Shown piece by piece: positions 16,988 through 25,851 of a stretch of DNA of 57,477 bases. The notes under the pieces were generated by a model. That model was given only the letters and a program-made list of their open reading frames with translations. It ran no database searches and was not told the DNA's origin. How positions within the stretch are numbered: the stretch's first letter is position 1; each line of letters opens with the position of its first letter. This DNA is from Leptothoe spongobia TAU-MAC 1115 (lineage in GTDB: Bacteria > Cyanobacteriota > Cyanobacteriia > Phormidesmidales > Phormidesmidaceae). A program made the translations under genes and the position numbers. The stretch covers positions 1 through 57,477 of the forward strand of contig NZ_JADOES010000034.1 in assembly GCF_018739885.1 (NCBI RefSeq). The letters run 5' to 3'.

Positions 16988-19339
16988 TTAGAAATCTATC
17001 CCATCTAATTTTACCGGTGGGTCATTTTTAGGCAACCCGGCATCCGTTGCTGTTTGTTCCGATTCAGATTTAGGACTGAAGTTGGCTGGGCTTGTATCTG
17101 CACCAAGATTGTCCATCATCAAGTCGTTGGTAGCTGCCCCAATCACGTCATCGCTCTCAAGAATGAGTGAAGTATTTTCATCCTCTACTAAAGCAGTTTG
17201 ACTTGATGAGTCGCTATTACCTTCAAACGCGGGATCTAAAGTGATATTGGCAGGATCACCCGTTAATTCATCTGTCGTGCCATTGTCGATATGGATAATA
17301 ATGTCATCGAAATCAGAATCATTGACACTACTCTCTAAGGGCTGATCTTCGAACCCCCAAATCAACCCATCTCCCGTCAAATCCTTAACCTGTGTACTAG
17401 GAATTAAGGGACGTGAGCGGCTATTCCATTCAGGTATTGATATGGCCTCTTCAAAGGTTGTGTCAGGAATTAAAACAAATGTAACTGGTGTACCTGGATC
17501 AAAAACAAATTGTTTAGATTGGCCAAAGTCATAATCACCTGATTCGATGAAGGTGTCCAATGCCAATGTGTCTGAGAATCGGGCCTCTTCTAACGCATCT
17601 GACACTGCAATGTAGCCCAATGATGAGTTACTTGCCGCTCTCCTAGCTAATTCACGAGCAAATTCAGAAGAATCTACATCATAGGATGCCAATCCCTCTA
17701 AGCTGACAATCCCCAATTCCCCTTCATAGGCACCTCCATCCAATAGGAATTCCAAGGAAATAATGCCTGTTTCTTTGACAGTGGTTATCGCTATTGAGGA
17801 TAAGTCTTGAGAAGGCGACGGGGCCGTATCCGCATTATCAATGGGTGATATTGGGGATTCCTCAATGTCAGTAACCGTTTCGTTATCTACATTATCAATG
17901 GATGATATTGGGGATTCCTCAATGTCAGTAACCGTTTCGTTCTCGCTACTAGTTTGTGATGAGGCTTCATTGTTCTCATTACTGGAGTGTGTGTTATCTA
18001 CTGCCAGAATTTGGCTCTGGGAGTCATCTGGTATTGATTCTTGGGACGATGTATTCGATGTAGGAGCAGTAGAGTCCTGGATCTCAGACTCTACAGATGT
18101 TTGATTTTTAGTATCTGAACCTTCCACTGATTGTAAGGATTCATCAGAGTCAGCAGGCTCTATGAGATCTGTACTTTCAAGTAGCTCAGTTTCAGCTGAT
18201 GCATTTTCTTCTGATTCACTCGTAATGTTGATAGTTTCTGCGTTGCTGCTAATCCCTTGTGGATTTTGTTCGTCAAGATTGGCCTCATCTAAATCAGTTG
18301 CTTGCGATTGAGACAAGTCTGATATCTGACTCACGGAAGCAACGGTGGTCTCAAGATTACGTAGTCCATTTTCCGGTTCAGACAGACTACTCAAGCCTGT
18401 TGCTGTACTTGGACTACCCAGTTCGATACCTTGTCCTGCTTGTTCGACACTGCTTTGATCGTTATTGGTATTTTGTCCTAGCGTATTTGATTTGGGAGTA
18501 TATGAGCTTAGTATTATTGGATTGTCCCTATCTCTTAAGGAAACCGAATTTCTTGCATCTAGCCAAGGGGGACTAGCAGAATCAAAATTCTCTGAATTTA
18601 GATTGGGCTGATTTAGAGTATCAGGATTATCGGCTGGAGATTTATTGCTTGAGAAATTTAGTGATTCATTAGAGGCATTACCCTCAGCCATGAGGCTCAC
18701 AAGGGCGGCAGGAAGCACTATAAAAAACCAATCTAGATTGCCAATGGGGAATGAAATATCTTCTTTTTTTAAAAGCTTTTTTAAATAAGCGAGATCTAAA
18801 AGCCAGTTTGGGACAATAAAGGGGCGACTTGGTGAAGGTTCTAAGGGTTTTACCAAGGTGACGCCGTATGAGCTGGCATGTTGTTCAATTTTGCGACTAA
18901 TGAGCTGGCTTCCAGGATACTCGGGTAAGAGCATGGGGATATTTTCCTGAGCGGCCAATCTTACTTCGTATTCAATCCGTTTATCAAGATTATTGGGGCT
19001 GGGAGCATGCTCGCTGTAGAAATACCTGTCATTCAGTAGATTGATATCCATTTGGCTCATTTTTCGAGTCAAGTCATGGATATCTGCAGCTAAAAGCCCG
19101 TCGACACGCAAGTTTGAGAAAAGGGCCTCAGATATAAGCCATTGAGTATCTGGGCTTCTTTCTCGAAGCTCCTTTCCAGACACTTGGGTACATGTCCAGC
19201 GCTGGTCTTGAAAGTGATAGGTGGAAACTAAGACTTTTGACTTCCGTAATCTCTTGCTCAGTTGATCGATAACAGCAGAATATTTCTCGACTGCAAGCAG
19301 TTTAAGAGAAAACGCAAGATCTACAGCGAATGGCTTCAT
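16988..19339 (-). CDS. Large acidic protein with DUF4114-like C-terminal domain
   Basis: A 783-residue protein. Residues 1-200 form a globular region I do not recognise. A hydrophobic segment (WFFIVLPAALVSLMAEG) lies near 205-221. Residues 225-520 are a long, low-complexity Ser/Glu/Asn/Asp-rich linker with a 19-residue duplication. Residues about 525-690 resemble DUF4114, with a calcium-binding-like LTGDGLIWGFEDQP and DSDFDDIIIHI. DUF4114 domains are typical of secreted or cell-surface cyanobacterial proteins. There is no N-terminal signal peptide, so any export route is unclear. The tail is again acidic. Confidence 0.6.
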   Translation of the reverse strand: MKPFAVDLAFSLKLLAVEKYSAVIDQLSKRLRKSKVLVSTYHFQDQRWTCTQVSGKELRERSPDTQWLISEALFSNLRVDGLLAADIHDLTRKMSQMDINLLNDRYFYSEHAPSPNNLDKRIEYEVRLAAQENIPMLLPEYPGSQLISRKIEQHASSYGVTLVKPLEPSPSRPFIVPNWLLDLAYLKKLLKKEDISFPIGNLDWFFIVLPAALVSLMAEGNASNESLNFSSNKSPADNPDTLNQPNLNSENFDSASPPWLDARNSVSLRDRDNPIILSSYTPKSNTLGQNTNNDQSSVEQAGQGIELGSPSTATGLSSLSEPENGLRNLETTVASVSQISDLSQSQATDLDEANLDEQNPQGISSNAETINITSESEENASAETELLESTDLIEPADSDESLQSVEGSDTKNQTSVESEIQDSTAPTSNTSSQESIPDDSQSQILAVDNTHSSNENNEASSQTSSENETVTDIEESPISSIDNVDNETVTDIEESPISPIDNADTAPSPSQDLSSIAITTVKETGIISLEFLLDGGAYEGELGIVSLEGLASYDVDSSEFARELARRAASNSSLGYIAVSDALEEARFSDTLALDTFIESGDYDFGQSKQFVFDPGTPVTFVLIPDTTFEEAISIPEWNSRSRPLIPSTQVKDLTGDGLIWGFEDQPLESSVNDSDFDDIIIHIDNGTTDELTGDPANITLDPAFEGNSDSSSQTALVEDENTSLILESDDVIGAATNDLMMDNLGADTSPANFSPKSESEQTATDAGLPKNDPPVKLDGIDF
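17834..17941. repeat. 57-bp tandem duplication inside the DUF4114-type gene
   Basis: Two nearly identical copies, starting at 17834 and 17891, encode the linker repeat ETVTDIEESPIS twice. The near identity implies a recent slippage or unequal-crossover event in the low-complexity linker, and the reading frame is kept. Confidence 0.9.
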
Positions 19340-19542
19340 GATGTAGGGGCTACCTAAAGAAAGGCAAATGCGATTCAGGCTTTGCTGTGTGGCATATGGG
19401 CAGTGATAAATATCAGGCCCAATCTGTATACATCAAATATTCCCGTTATGGGAGTCAAACATAAAAGCAGAGAGAGTTAGAAAATCTATAAATCTACATA
19501 TATTCCAACTTTCTGGCTTGTGATGGTCTTTTGCCTAAAATT

Positions 19543-20337
19543 TTAGGCTTTAGCCTCATGAATCATGGTGAGAATGACTCTTAAGACCTTTATTGCGTTT
19601 TGAGCTTTGTCTTCTTTGAGGAATTTAGTAATCTTCATGAGGCCTTGCAAGAATTGATTGAGGGCATCTGTAAATCGTTTAGAAAACTGGGGATCATTGT
19701 TGTCAGAAGTATTCAAGGCTGTCATTAGAAAGAATGTTAGGAATTCGATCCCAACCTGTTCATCAGTCGATGTGCGAGTGATGTCTTCTAATATGTGCAT
19801 AATGCCTTTGCTTTGTGACAGCTCTTCAGGAGTCACAAGTATCTGGGCAGTATCTGATTTCAGAAATGGCTGGATTGCATCTAGGCCAACTAGGAAATGA
19901 TTTAATCCACGGTTGAATTTAAGCACCCCACTGGGTGGCCAATTATCAATATCTAAAAGGTTCAACTCATCCAGGCGATCTACAAGCTCCCCTGCCCTGT
20001 GGGTATCCTCAATCAGTAAACGAATTGCTTTGGACTGTACTTTGGATGTTTCGAGTTGAGGCTGCCCTAAAACTTCGTTGGCCGCCTTAATTAACTGCTC
20101 GTTCATCCAAGCATTTAGGCTTTTGCTATTCGATTTTGCAACAGCATCTAACATCCGTTGATGGCTTTCGCTATCTGTTCGGAATGGGATATTGTGCTTA
20201 GGTTTTCGATTGGATTTACCCACAGTAGGTTTATCCTTATCCTGCTTACGAGGTACAAGTTGCGCTTTGCTATGTGCCCCCGCTCTAAGATTCCGGTTAT
20301 ATCCGCTACCTCCTACATTTGATGTGATACCGCTCAC
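19543..20337 (-). CDS. Ribbon-helix-helix-like DNA-binding protein
   Basis: A 264-residue protein. After a basic disordered N-terminus, residues 49-90 (NIPFRTDSESHQRMLDAV, then KSLNAWMNEQLIKAANEVL) fit the strand-helix-helix pattern of Arc/HicB-type ribbon-helix-helix DNA-binding domains. The rest is helical and unassigned; it may mediate oligomerisation or ligand binding. The likely start is GTG at 20337; the next Met is inside the DNA-binding domain. Four similar box sequences with GATATC and GAGATC arms lie around this gene and the divergent gene at 20728, which suggests autoregulation. Confidence 0.55.
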   Translation of the reverse strand: MSGITSNVGGSGYNRNLRAGAHSKAQLVPRKQDKDKPTVGKSNRKPKHNIPFRTDSESHQRMLDAVAKSNSKSLNAWMNEQLIKAANEVLGQPQLETSKVQSKAIRLLIEDTHRAGELVDRLDELNLLDIDNWPPSGVLKFNRGLNHFLVGLDAIQPFLKSDTAQILVTPEELSQSKGIMHILEDITRTSTDEQVGIEFLTFFLMTALNTSDNNDPQFSKRFTDALNQFLQGLMKITKFLKEDKAQNAIKVLRVILTMIHEAKA

Positions 20338-20378
20338 CCTAGCCTCTTTGCACTGTTGCTCTTAAATACATACTACCC

Positions 20379-20401
20379 GTGATATCAGTTTTAGAGATCA
20401 C
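20379..20401. promoter_or_regulatory. Candidate operator box 1
   Basis: A 23-bp imperfect palindrome with arms GTGATATC and GAGATCAC and a 7-nt T-rich centre, 42 nt upstream of the start codon of the ribbon-helix-helix gene. It matches boxes at 20595-20641. Confidence 0.55.
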
Positions 20402-20594
20402 AAAAATGGTGAGTATTTATTCCTAATTTGCCAGAATGACCCCAGGGTGAAGGCATTCCCTAGGTAGCAAGGGTACTTTAGGGCTGCATGCCTACGTTTA
20501 TTCCAGATATCTAAATAGGGTCAGGAATGACGTTACATTTTGTATTTTTCAGCAGCATCTTTTTGAAAACATTGATAACTCAACCTCCTAGAAG

Positions 20595-20641
20595 CGATCT
20601 CAAGAATGATATCTAAAAGTGATATCATTTTTGAGATCATT
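20595..20641. promoter_or_regulatory. Candidate operator boxes 2 and 3 (inverted pair)
   Basis: Two copies of the same box face opposite ways. On the plus strand, GTGATATC is followed by a T-run and GAGATCAT (20619-20640). On the minus strand, GATATCAT is followed by TCTTGAGATC (20597-20614). They are in the promoter region of the NfeD-like gene (start 20728). The region 20402-20594 has no gene. Confidence 0.55.
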
Positions 20642-20727
20642 GTGTAATCTAGAAATATGAGCTTTCAAAATATGAATTCTGCCTATGAATTCATGCGGAT
20701 CGGAGATTAATTGACTGGGAGGTCACC

Positions 20728-21234
20728 ATGAATACTTTGGGAAGATCTGGGTTGATGCTGCTGTCTTTGCCATTGGCTCTTGCCGTGATTGCCCCTGAAA
20801 AATGGGTGCCAGATAATTGGATAAGAGGGGCCGCAGGGGCCGGTATTTTTGCTTGTTTTGCTTTGGTTAGGCAGCAAGACGGTTCTTTGGGGGATTCATT
20901 CGATGAATCTTTGGCCTCTCTAGATGCCAGGCCGTACACGAACTTTACGGTTTATTTGCGGGATAAGGACTCGGAAGAAGTGCCTTTCGCGCAAGTAGCG
21001 ACAGCGACTGTGGAAGAGCGGATTGAAGCTGGTAAAACTGGCTGGGTAAAGCGTTATGGTGTGCTGTCACGGGCAACGCTTCATCAGGCTTCTGTTTGTG
21101 GGGTATTAGAGCCTGGCGAACAAGTGCAAATTATGGCACGTAAAGGAAATACATTGATGGTTTTACCTGTTTCAGGCCTTGATATTGCCTCAATGAATAA
21201 GACTGCTGCTTGCCCTTCTAATCCGAAATCCTGA
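20728..21234 (+). CDS. NfeD-like membrane protein
   Basis: A 168-residue protein. Two N-terminal hydrophobic segments (LMLLSLPLALAVIAP and GAAGAGIFACFALV) precede a soluble domain. Its end (GKTGWVKRYGVLSRATLHQ, then LEPGEQVQIMARKGNTLMV) fits the OB-fold domain of NfeD proteins, which partner stomatin-like proteins in membranes. No stomatin gene is adjacent. A GGAGG site lies 5 nt before the ATG. The last five residues and the stop codon are supplied by a dispersed repeat, so the native C-terminus may have been altered. Confidence 0.55.
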   Translation: MNTLGRSGLMLLSLPLALAVIAPEKWVPDNWIRGAAGAGIFACFALVRQQDGSLGDSFDESLASLDARPYTNFTVYLRDKDSEEVPFAQVATATVEERIEAGKTGWVKRYGVLSRATLHQASVCGVLEPGEQVQIMARKGNTLMVLPVSGLDIASMNKTAACPSNPKS

Positions 21235-21298
21235 CTGATAGTGCTCGATATCGAAGGGTATCCACGGGCATCCACAAGGGAGTGTCCCTACAGGATTG
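21219..21298. repeat. MITE-like dispersed repeat, copy B
   Basis: Shares CGAAATCCTGACTGATAG and AGGGAGTG-CCCTACAGGATTG with the copy at 11197-11308. It begins inside the NfeD-like gene and provides its TGA stop. A nearby GTGATATCAGTTTTGATG (21323) repeats the left half of the operator boxes near 20.4-20.6 kb. Confidence 0.7.
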
Positions 21299-21364
21299 CC
21301 TCTCATATGTTGACATCTTTTTGTGATATCAGTTTTGATGCTATCTCTATGAAGGATGCTTAAA

Positions 21365-21391
21365 AGCCTGCCTAGGATTGTTAGGCAGGCT
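21365..21391 (-). terminator. Terminator-like hairpin after chlB
   Basis: Arms AGCCTGCCTA and TAGGCAGGCT with a 7-nt loop. On the minus strand a TTTTAA tail follows. It lies 66 nt downstream of the chlB stop and probably ends that transcript. Confidence 0.7.
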
Positions 21392-21456
21392 CTAATGGCA
21401 CTATTCAGATTTTGAGGCTTCTAGGGCTTTTCTTTGCCGATGAAGGATGGACTTTC

Positions 21457-22983
21457 TTATGCCCCTACAGCTTCTTTTGCTGCGTAGATTACCTCAGCGG
21501 TAATTTCCGTATGCCCTTGCTCACGGGCAAACTTCTCGGTGTTGCGCTTGACCTTGCCACGCACAAACCCAGGGACGCGCTTGAGTTCGGTTAAGCCATC
21601 GGGAGTCCAGTTGAGGTCTGCATCGGCAGAAAGTGTCTGGGTGATGGCTTCTTTGGTGTCGTGGCCGCCGAAGATCTCCAGAAGGTGGTCTTCCATGCCC
21701 AGGGTGAAAGAGTTGTAGATCAGGTCTACGAGTTGATTGGCTCCTTCGTAACCAAGGAAGGGGCGATAGCCGACCGGGAAGTTTTGCACGTGGATGGGGG
21801 CGGCGATCACTCCACAGGGGATATTGAGTCGCTTGCCCACGTGGCGTTCCATTTGGGTGCCGAAGATGGCGGCAGGTTCTAGCTGGGCGATTTTATCTGC
21901 GATCGCACCATTATCCTCACTAATCAGCACCTCATCGCAGTAGCCCTCCACCTCCTGGCGGAACCAGGCCTCGTCATACTTGCAGTAAGTCCCCGCCAGC
22001 ACCACCTTCAGACCCATTTCCCGTGAAAGCACCTTGGTCAGAGCCGCCGCATGGGTATTGTCACCAAACACAACACAGCGCTTTCCAGTCAGGTTTTGGC
22101 AATCAATGGAGCGAGAGAACCAGGCCGCTTGGGAGGCAAACCGAGTTTGGTCATCAATAAATTGATCGTAGTTGGCATCCACACCACGGTCGTTCAACAA
22201 TTTTTGGATAGCACGGATACAGCGGGCCGTATCCACCACACCCATGGGCGTGATATCCACATAGGGCATTTCAAACTCCCGCTGTAGATATTCAGCCGTA
22301 AGTGAGCCAATCTCCCGGTAGGGGATCAAGTTAAACCAGGCCTTGGGCAAATTTTTGAGTTCATGGACCGACGCTCCTTCGGGGATCACGGCATTGACCT
22401 CAATCCCCAAGTCCGCCATCAGCCGCTTGAGCTCGGTGATGTCGTGGTTGTTGTGGAAACCTAGGGTAGTAATCCCAATGATATTGACCGAGGGCTTCTC
22501 TGTTCTCCCTTTGGGCAAGTTTCCTTGCTTAGCCGCTTTCTTAAGATAAAATTCAACAATCTGTTGTAACGTCCGGTCAGCGGCCTGTAGCTCATTGGCA
22601 CGATAGTGATTCACATCCGCCAGCATGACGTCGCCTTGGGCATCGAGCTGGGCACGCTCAACAAAGTTAGCCAGATCCTCTTGCAGAATACTGGACGTGC
22701 AAGTCGGCGTCAGAACGATCAGATCAGGATTTTCCTCCTTATCCTTGCGCGTAATATTATCGACAACCTTTTCTTGGGAACCACGGGCTAATACATGGCG
22801 GTCCACAACGCTCGTAGTTACTGGGGTAAAGTCGCGCTCACGGGAAAGCATGGAGCGCATGACATTAAAGTAGTCATCCCCTAAGGGGGCGTGCATGATG
22901 GCATGGACATTCTTAAATGAGCTGGCAATGCGCAAGGTGCCAATGTGGGCAGGACCTGCATACATCCAATAGGCCAGTTTCAT
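21457..22983 (-). CDS. chlB: Light-independent protochlorophyllide reductase subunit B
   Basis: The catalytic ChlN-ChlB complex reduces protochlorophyllide without light, using electrons from the ChlL iron protein. The 508-residue length is exact for the family. Asp36 and Cys95 match the known unusual cluster ligand (Asp) and one of the Cys ligands of BchB/ChlB. The C-terminal domain (LTELKRVPGFVRGKVKRNTE) is typical. chlL and chlN are not in the window, so the operon is split as in many cyanobacteria. A GGAGCG ribosome site precedes the ATG. Confidence 0.98.
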   Translation of the reverse strand: MKLAYWMYAGPAHIGTLRIASSFKNVHAIMHAPLGDDYFNVMRSMLSRERDFTPVTTSVVDRHVLARGSQEKVVDNITRKDKEENPDLIVLTPTCTSSILQEDLANFVERAQLDAQGDVMLADVNHYRANELQAADRTLQQIVEFYLKKAAKQGNLPKGRTEKPSVNIIGITTLGFHNNHDITELKRLMADLGIEVNAVIPEGASVHELKNLPKAWFNLIPYREIGSLTAEYLQREFEMPYVDITPMGVVDTARCIRAIQKLLNDRGVDANYDQFIDDQTRFASQAAWFSRSIDCQNLTGKRCVVFGDNTHAAALTKVLSREMGLKVVLAGTYCKYDEAWFRQEVEGYCDEVLISEDNGAIADKIAQLEPAAIFGTQMERHVGKRLNIPCGVIAAPIHVQNFPVGYRPFLGYEGANQLVDLIYNSFTLGMEDHLLEIFGGHDTKEAITQTLSADADLNWTPDGLTELKRVPGFVRGKVKRNTEKFAREQGHTEITAEVIYAAKEAVGA

Positions 22984-23156
22984 AAAAAGCGCTCCAAGAA
23001 AAAAGATCTAAGGTAGGTTAGGGCAACGGACCGAGCTTCAGGTGTTCAAGCTTTGATTACCCAACCCTCAGAATATGAGAGTCCCTAGGATGGCATCGTC
23101 ATTGCTCAACGATTCGCAACGCTTTGTAAGAATGAGTCACGTTTAGCGAAGTGGGT

Positions 23157-23202
23157 GGTCCTGCTGTAGGGGCATTGCATGCAATGCCCCTACAGCAGGA
23201 CC
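23157..23202. repeat. 46-bp perfect palindrome
   Basis: Spacer-less, centred on TTGCATGCAA, with inner arms CTGTAGGGGCATTGCA. It closely resembles the palindrome inside the CHAT-TIR gene (1484-1517). It lies in the chlB/23433 divergent spacer (22984-23432), which otherwise holds no visible gene. Confidence 0.9.
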
Positions 23203-23432
23203 CGAACCAGTTACCTAAAGATGCATAATGATTTTCACATTTATGCAAGCATTGCGACCTTGAACTCAGGGAGCATGGGTTTATGGCCTCAAAATAAGGC
23301 TCTTTAACCTAAAGTTCATAGTTCAAAACTCATAACTTTAAGTTGATATCACCCTGATTGTTCTGGAACTACCCCAATCTCTCGTGGAGTATCTCTTAAC
23401 GAAATTAATCAGTGTTCCCTTAGGAGGCCACC

Positions 23433-24257
23433 ATGCGGTCTATAGTCAGTAGTCTAGGTTTAATGGGTGTATTGCTAGGATTGGCCATGCCCGTGTCGGC
23501 CGAGGTGCTGCTACAGGCTGGCGCGACAGAAACCAAGCTAGTCACCGCTGAGTCTCATCGACCTTTGCGCCATCGGTTGACAGCTGAGGCAGGTCAGACA
23601 ATTGCAATTCAGCTAAAGTTGGCTAACAACAATCCTGACATTGTGAGTCGTGTGGCCGTGTATGCAGAAGGCAAGTACACGCCTCTGGAGGTCGATAGTC
23701 AGGTAAGCTATCGAACCGTTGACCCTACACAGAAATCTCAGATTAGTCATCTCATTGTGCTAACGTTACCTGGCGATCGGGGTAGCGGTCGAGTGGCCTA
23801 TGAGATTGAGCCGCTGTTTGACTATGATGGGTCGCCTCAGTTTGGTATGGAAGCGTCTGTAGAGACAACTGATGGATTGATGCCATCAACGGTGCGCTAT
23901 CGGATGATGGTGGAGACAGCAACGGTGTCTCAAAAGTTGTTACTGGAAGCTCAAGAACGGCAGGCTCGAGCGGATTATGAAGGTGCTATTGCCACTTATA
24001 CCCGCGCCATTAACCTCAATCCTGACATTGCTGACTTCTATGCCCAGCGGGGGAGTGCCTATTTGGCTCTGAGTGAAGCGACCGATGTGTCCTCTACCGT
24101 GCAGCAAGCGTCTGCCGTGCAGCAAGCGTCTGCCGTGCAGCAAGCGGTTGTCACCGACTGGGAAACAGCGGTGCAGCTCTATGAACAGGTGGGTTATGGT
24201 ACAGCGGCTAATTCACTGCGTTTTCAGCTTAATCAGCTGGTTGAACAGGGCGAATAG
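23433..24257 (+). CDS. Secreted TPR protein
   Basis: A 274-residue protein with a clear signal peptide (hydrophobic GLMGVLLGLAMPVSA, cleavage after VSA at about residue 23). The middle (25-170) is a beta-rich region without a recognised family. A TPR-like segment follows (ARADYEGAIATYTRAINLNP, then FYAQRGSAYLALSEA) and a small six-residue repeat (VQQASA). It is probably periplasmic or surface located. Strong ribosome site GGAGG before the ATG. Function unknown. Confidence 0.7.
   Translation: MRSIVSSLGLMGVLLGLAMPVSAEVLLQAGATETKLVTAESHRPLRHRLTAEAGQTIAIQLKLANNNPDIVSRVAVYAEGKYTPLEVDSQVSYRTVDPTQKSQISHLIVLTLPGDRGSGRVAYEIEPLFDYDGSPQFGMEASVETTDGLMPSTVRYRMMVETATVSQKLLLEAQERQARADYEGAIATYTRAINLNPDIADFYAQRGSAYLALSEATDVSSTVQQASAVQQASAVQQAVVTDWETAVQLYEQVGYGTAANSLRFQLNQLVEQGE
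24099..24146. repeat. 18-bp tandem repeats inside the TPR gene
   Basis: GTGCAGCAAGCGTCTGCC occurs twice plus a partial third unit (24099, 24117, 24135), encoding VQQASA repeats. The frame is kept, and copy number could vary by slippage. Confidence 0.9.
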
Positions 24258-24516
24258 AACATTCACAATCCAATACGCTTGTAGGGGAACCCCCTTGTTG
24301 GGTGCCCTATGAATAAAGAAATACAGCAAGGAATTAACCAAGCGCCATCCCATGCGGCACAATACGGTTAGTTCCTGTTGTGGTTTTGTTGTCATGCACA
24401 TTCGACACTCTGTGACAGCATGGGGTTATTCAACAGTTGCAAAACATTACGCCCCTTAGATCACTTCCCCAAACATGCCAAAATCCTGACAGAGTAACCT
24501 CCTCCTCAAAGAACTT

Positions 24517-25314
24517 ATGAAGCAATCTGTCATTCAAGTAGATGCCTTTACAGATAAACCCTTTGCAGGCAATCCTGCAGCGGTATGCGTCAGCCAATCA
24601 CCGCTGGACGAGGCCTTGATGCAGCAGATTGCAACGGAGATGAACCTCTCAGAGACCGCATTTCTCTATCCGCTAAAGGAAGAAGGCAACTACAGCCTGC
24701 GCTGGTTCACTCCTGCCGATGAAATTGACCTCTGTGGCCATGCTACCTTGGCCAGTGCCCATGTTCTCTGGACCGAAGGTCACCTCGAAGCAGGCATTAC
24801 TGCTCGATTTCAAACAAAAAGTGGTGAGCTACTCGTCGCTCAGCATGGAGAGCTACTGCGCATGAACTTTCCTGCCCAGCCGGTACATGATGCACCGATT
24901 TCTCCGGCCATGGTAGCGGCGATGAACCATGCGGATATTGTTCATGGTTCGCGCAATGATACTAACTACTTGGTGGAGTTGCGATCGCACCAAGCTGTCG
25001 TTAACCTCACTCCCGACCTCAAGAAAATCGCCAAACTTCCCTACCAAGGTGTCATTGTTACCAGTGCGGGAGACACCCCCTACGACTTTGTCTCCCGCTA
25101 CTTTGTCCCAGCCATGGGCATCCCTGAAGATCCCGTTACCGGTTCTTCCCATTGTTCGTTAGGCCCCTACTGGCAAGCCAAACTAGGCAAAGACAAAATG
25201 TTGGCCTACCAAGCTTCAGGCCGTGGTGGAGAGCTGCATGTGGAATGTACTCCTGAGAGAATTTACATTAGTGGTCAGGCCATTACAGTGATGCGAGGGG
25301 AATTGTTGTTGTAA
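24517..25314 (+). CDS. PhzF-family isomerase
   Basis: A 265-residue protein of the PhzF/diaminopimelate-epimerase-like fold. The N-terminus (VDAFTDKPFAGNPAAVCV) carries the family FxGNPA motif. The active-site Glu is in MNLSETAFL, and the second half shows PEDPVTGSSHCSLGPYW and the Cys-Gly-His motif LCGHATLASAH. PhzF relatives isomerise trans-2,3-dihydro-3-hydroxyanthranilate in phenazine synthesis, but most stand-alone bacterial members have unknown substrates. No phenazine genes are nearby, so only the family assignment is secure. Confidence 0.9.
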   Translation: MKQSVIQVDAFTDKPFAGNPAAVCVSQSPLDEALMQQIATEMNLSETAFLYPLKEEGNYSLRWFTPADEIDLCGHATLASAHVLWTEGHLEAGITARFQTKSGELLVAQHGELLRMNFPAQPVHDAPISPAMVAAMNHADIVHGSRNDTNYLVELRSHQAVVNLTPDLKKIAKLPYQGVIVTSAGDTPYDFVSRYFVPAMGIPEDPVTGSSHCSLGPYWQAKLGKDKMLAYQASGRGGELHVECTPERIYISGQAITVMRGELLL

Positions 25315-25851
25315 AAGATGTTGGCAATAAGAAATAGAACATCCACTAAAGACTCCAAAAAGAGTCGATACAACTATTAATAGTAATGTTAGCAACAGGG
25401 AAATTATCGCCTAGAGGCCATGAGTACATAGCCAGATAATTTTACCCATGTCTTTATTTTCAGTTTTGGGGAATTCAGATGGGCTGTGATCTCACATCAT
25501 TGGCGTAAACGAGTTGGCCGAGATTAAACCCAGTTTGTTATAGGAGTTCCATATTCCTATGGAATTCCCACATTCAATGGTAACAGTAGCCAAACGAACA
25601 GAACCCCCTGAGGGAATGATCTTTAGTAGTATCAATCTAAGTAAAGCCAGAGAATGAAATAGGCATCCACGAATTAGTCGTCGCGGACAGCTTTGTGTGT
25701 GTGTGTGAAAAAGAAAGAAGCCTTGGTTCCACTTTGTCATTGAGACGAAGCGAGTTGCGTTGTTCTTGAACGCCTCAGCCAGGATGCTTGGCAGCTGTTC
25801 AAATGATTTATTTCTACAGATTTTAAGCAAAACTAGCTGGAGAAATTAAGT
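25315..25851. other. Intergenic region with a GT dinucleotide repeat
   Basis: No supported gene. A GT microsatellite (about seven units) lies near 25692-25706. A 112-codon minus-strand frame reads through it without protein-like composition or a ribosome site. The last 30 nt contain a GGAG ribosome site for the next gene. Confidence 0.5.

Noticed and set aside
25492..25830. 112-codon minus-strand frame with a GT microsatellite
   Set aside because: Low-complexity DNA, no ribosome site, no family resemblance.
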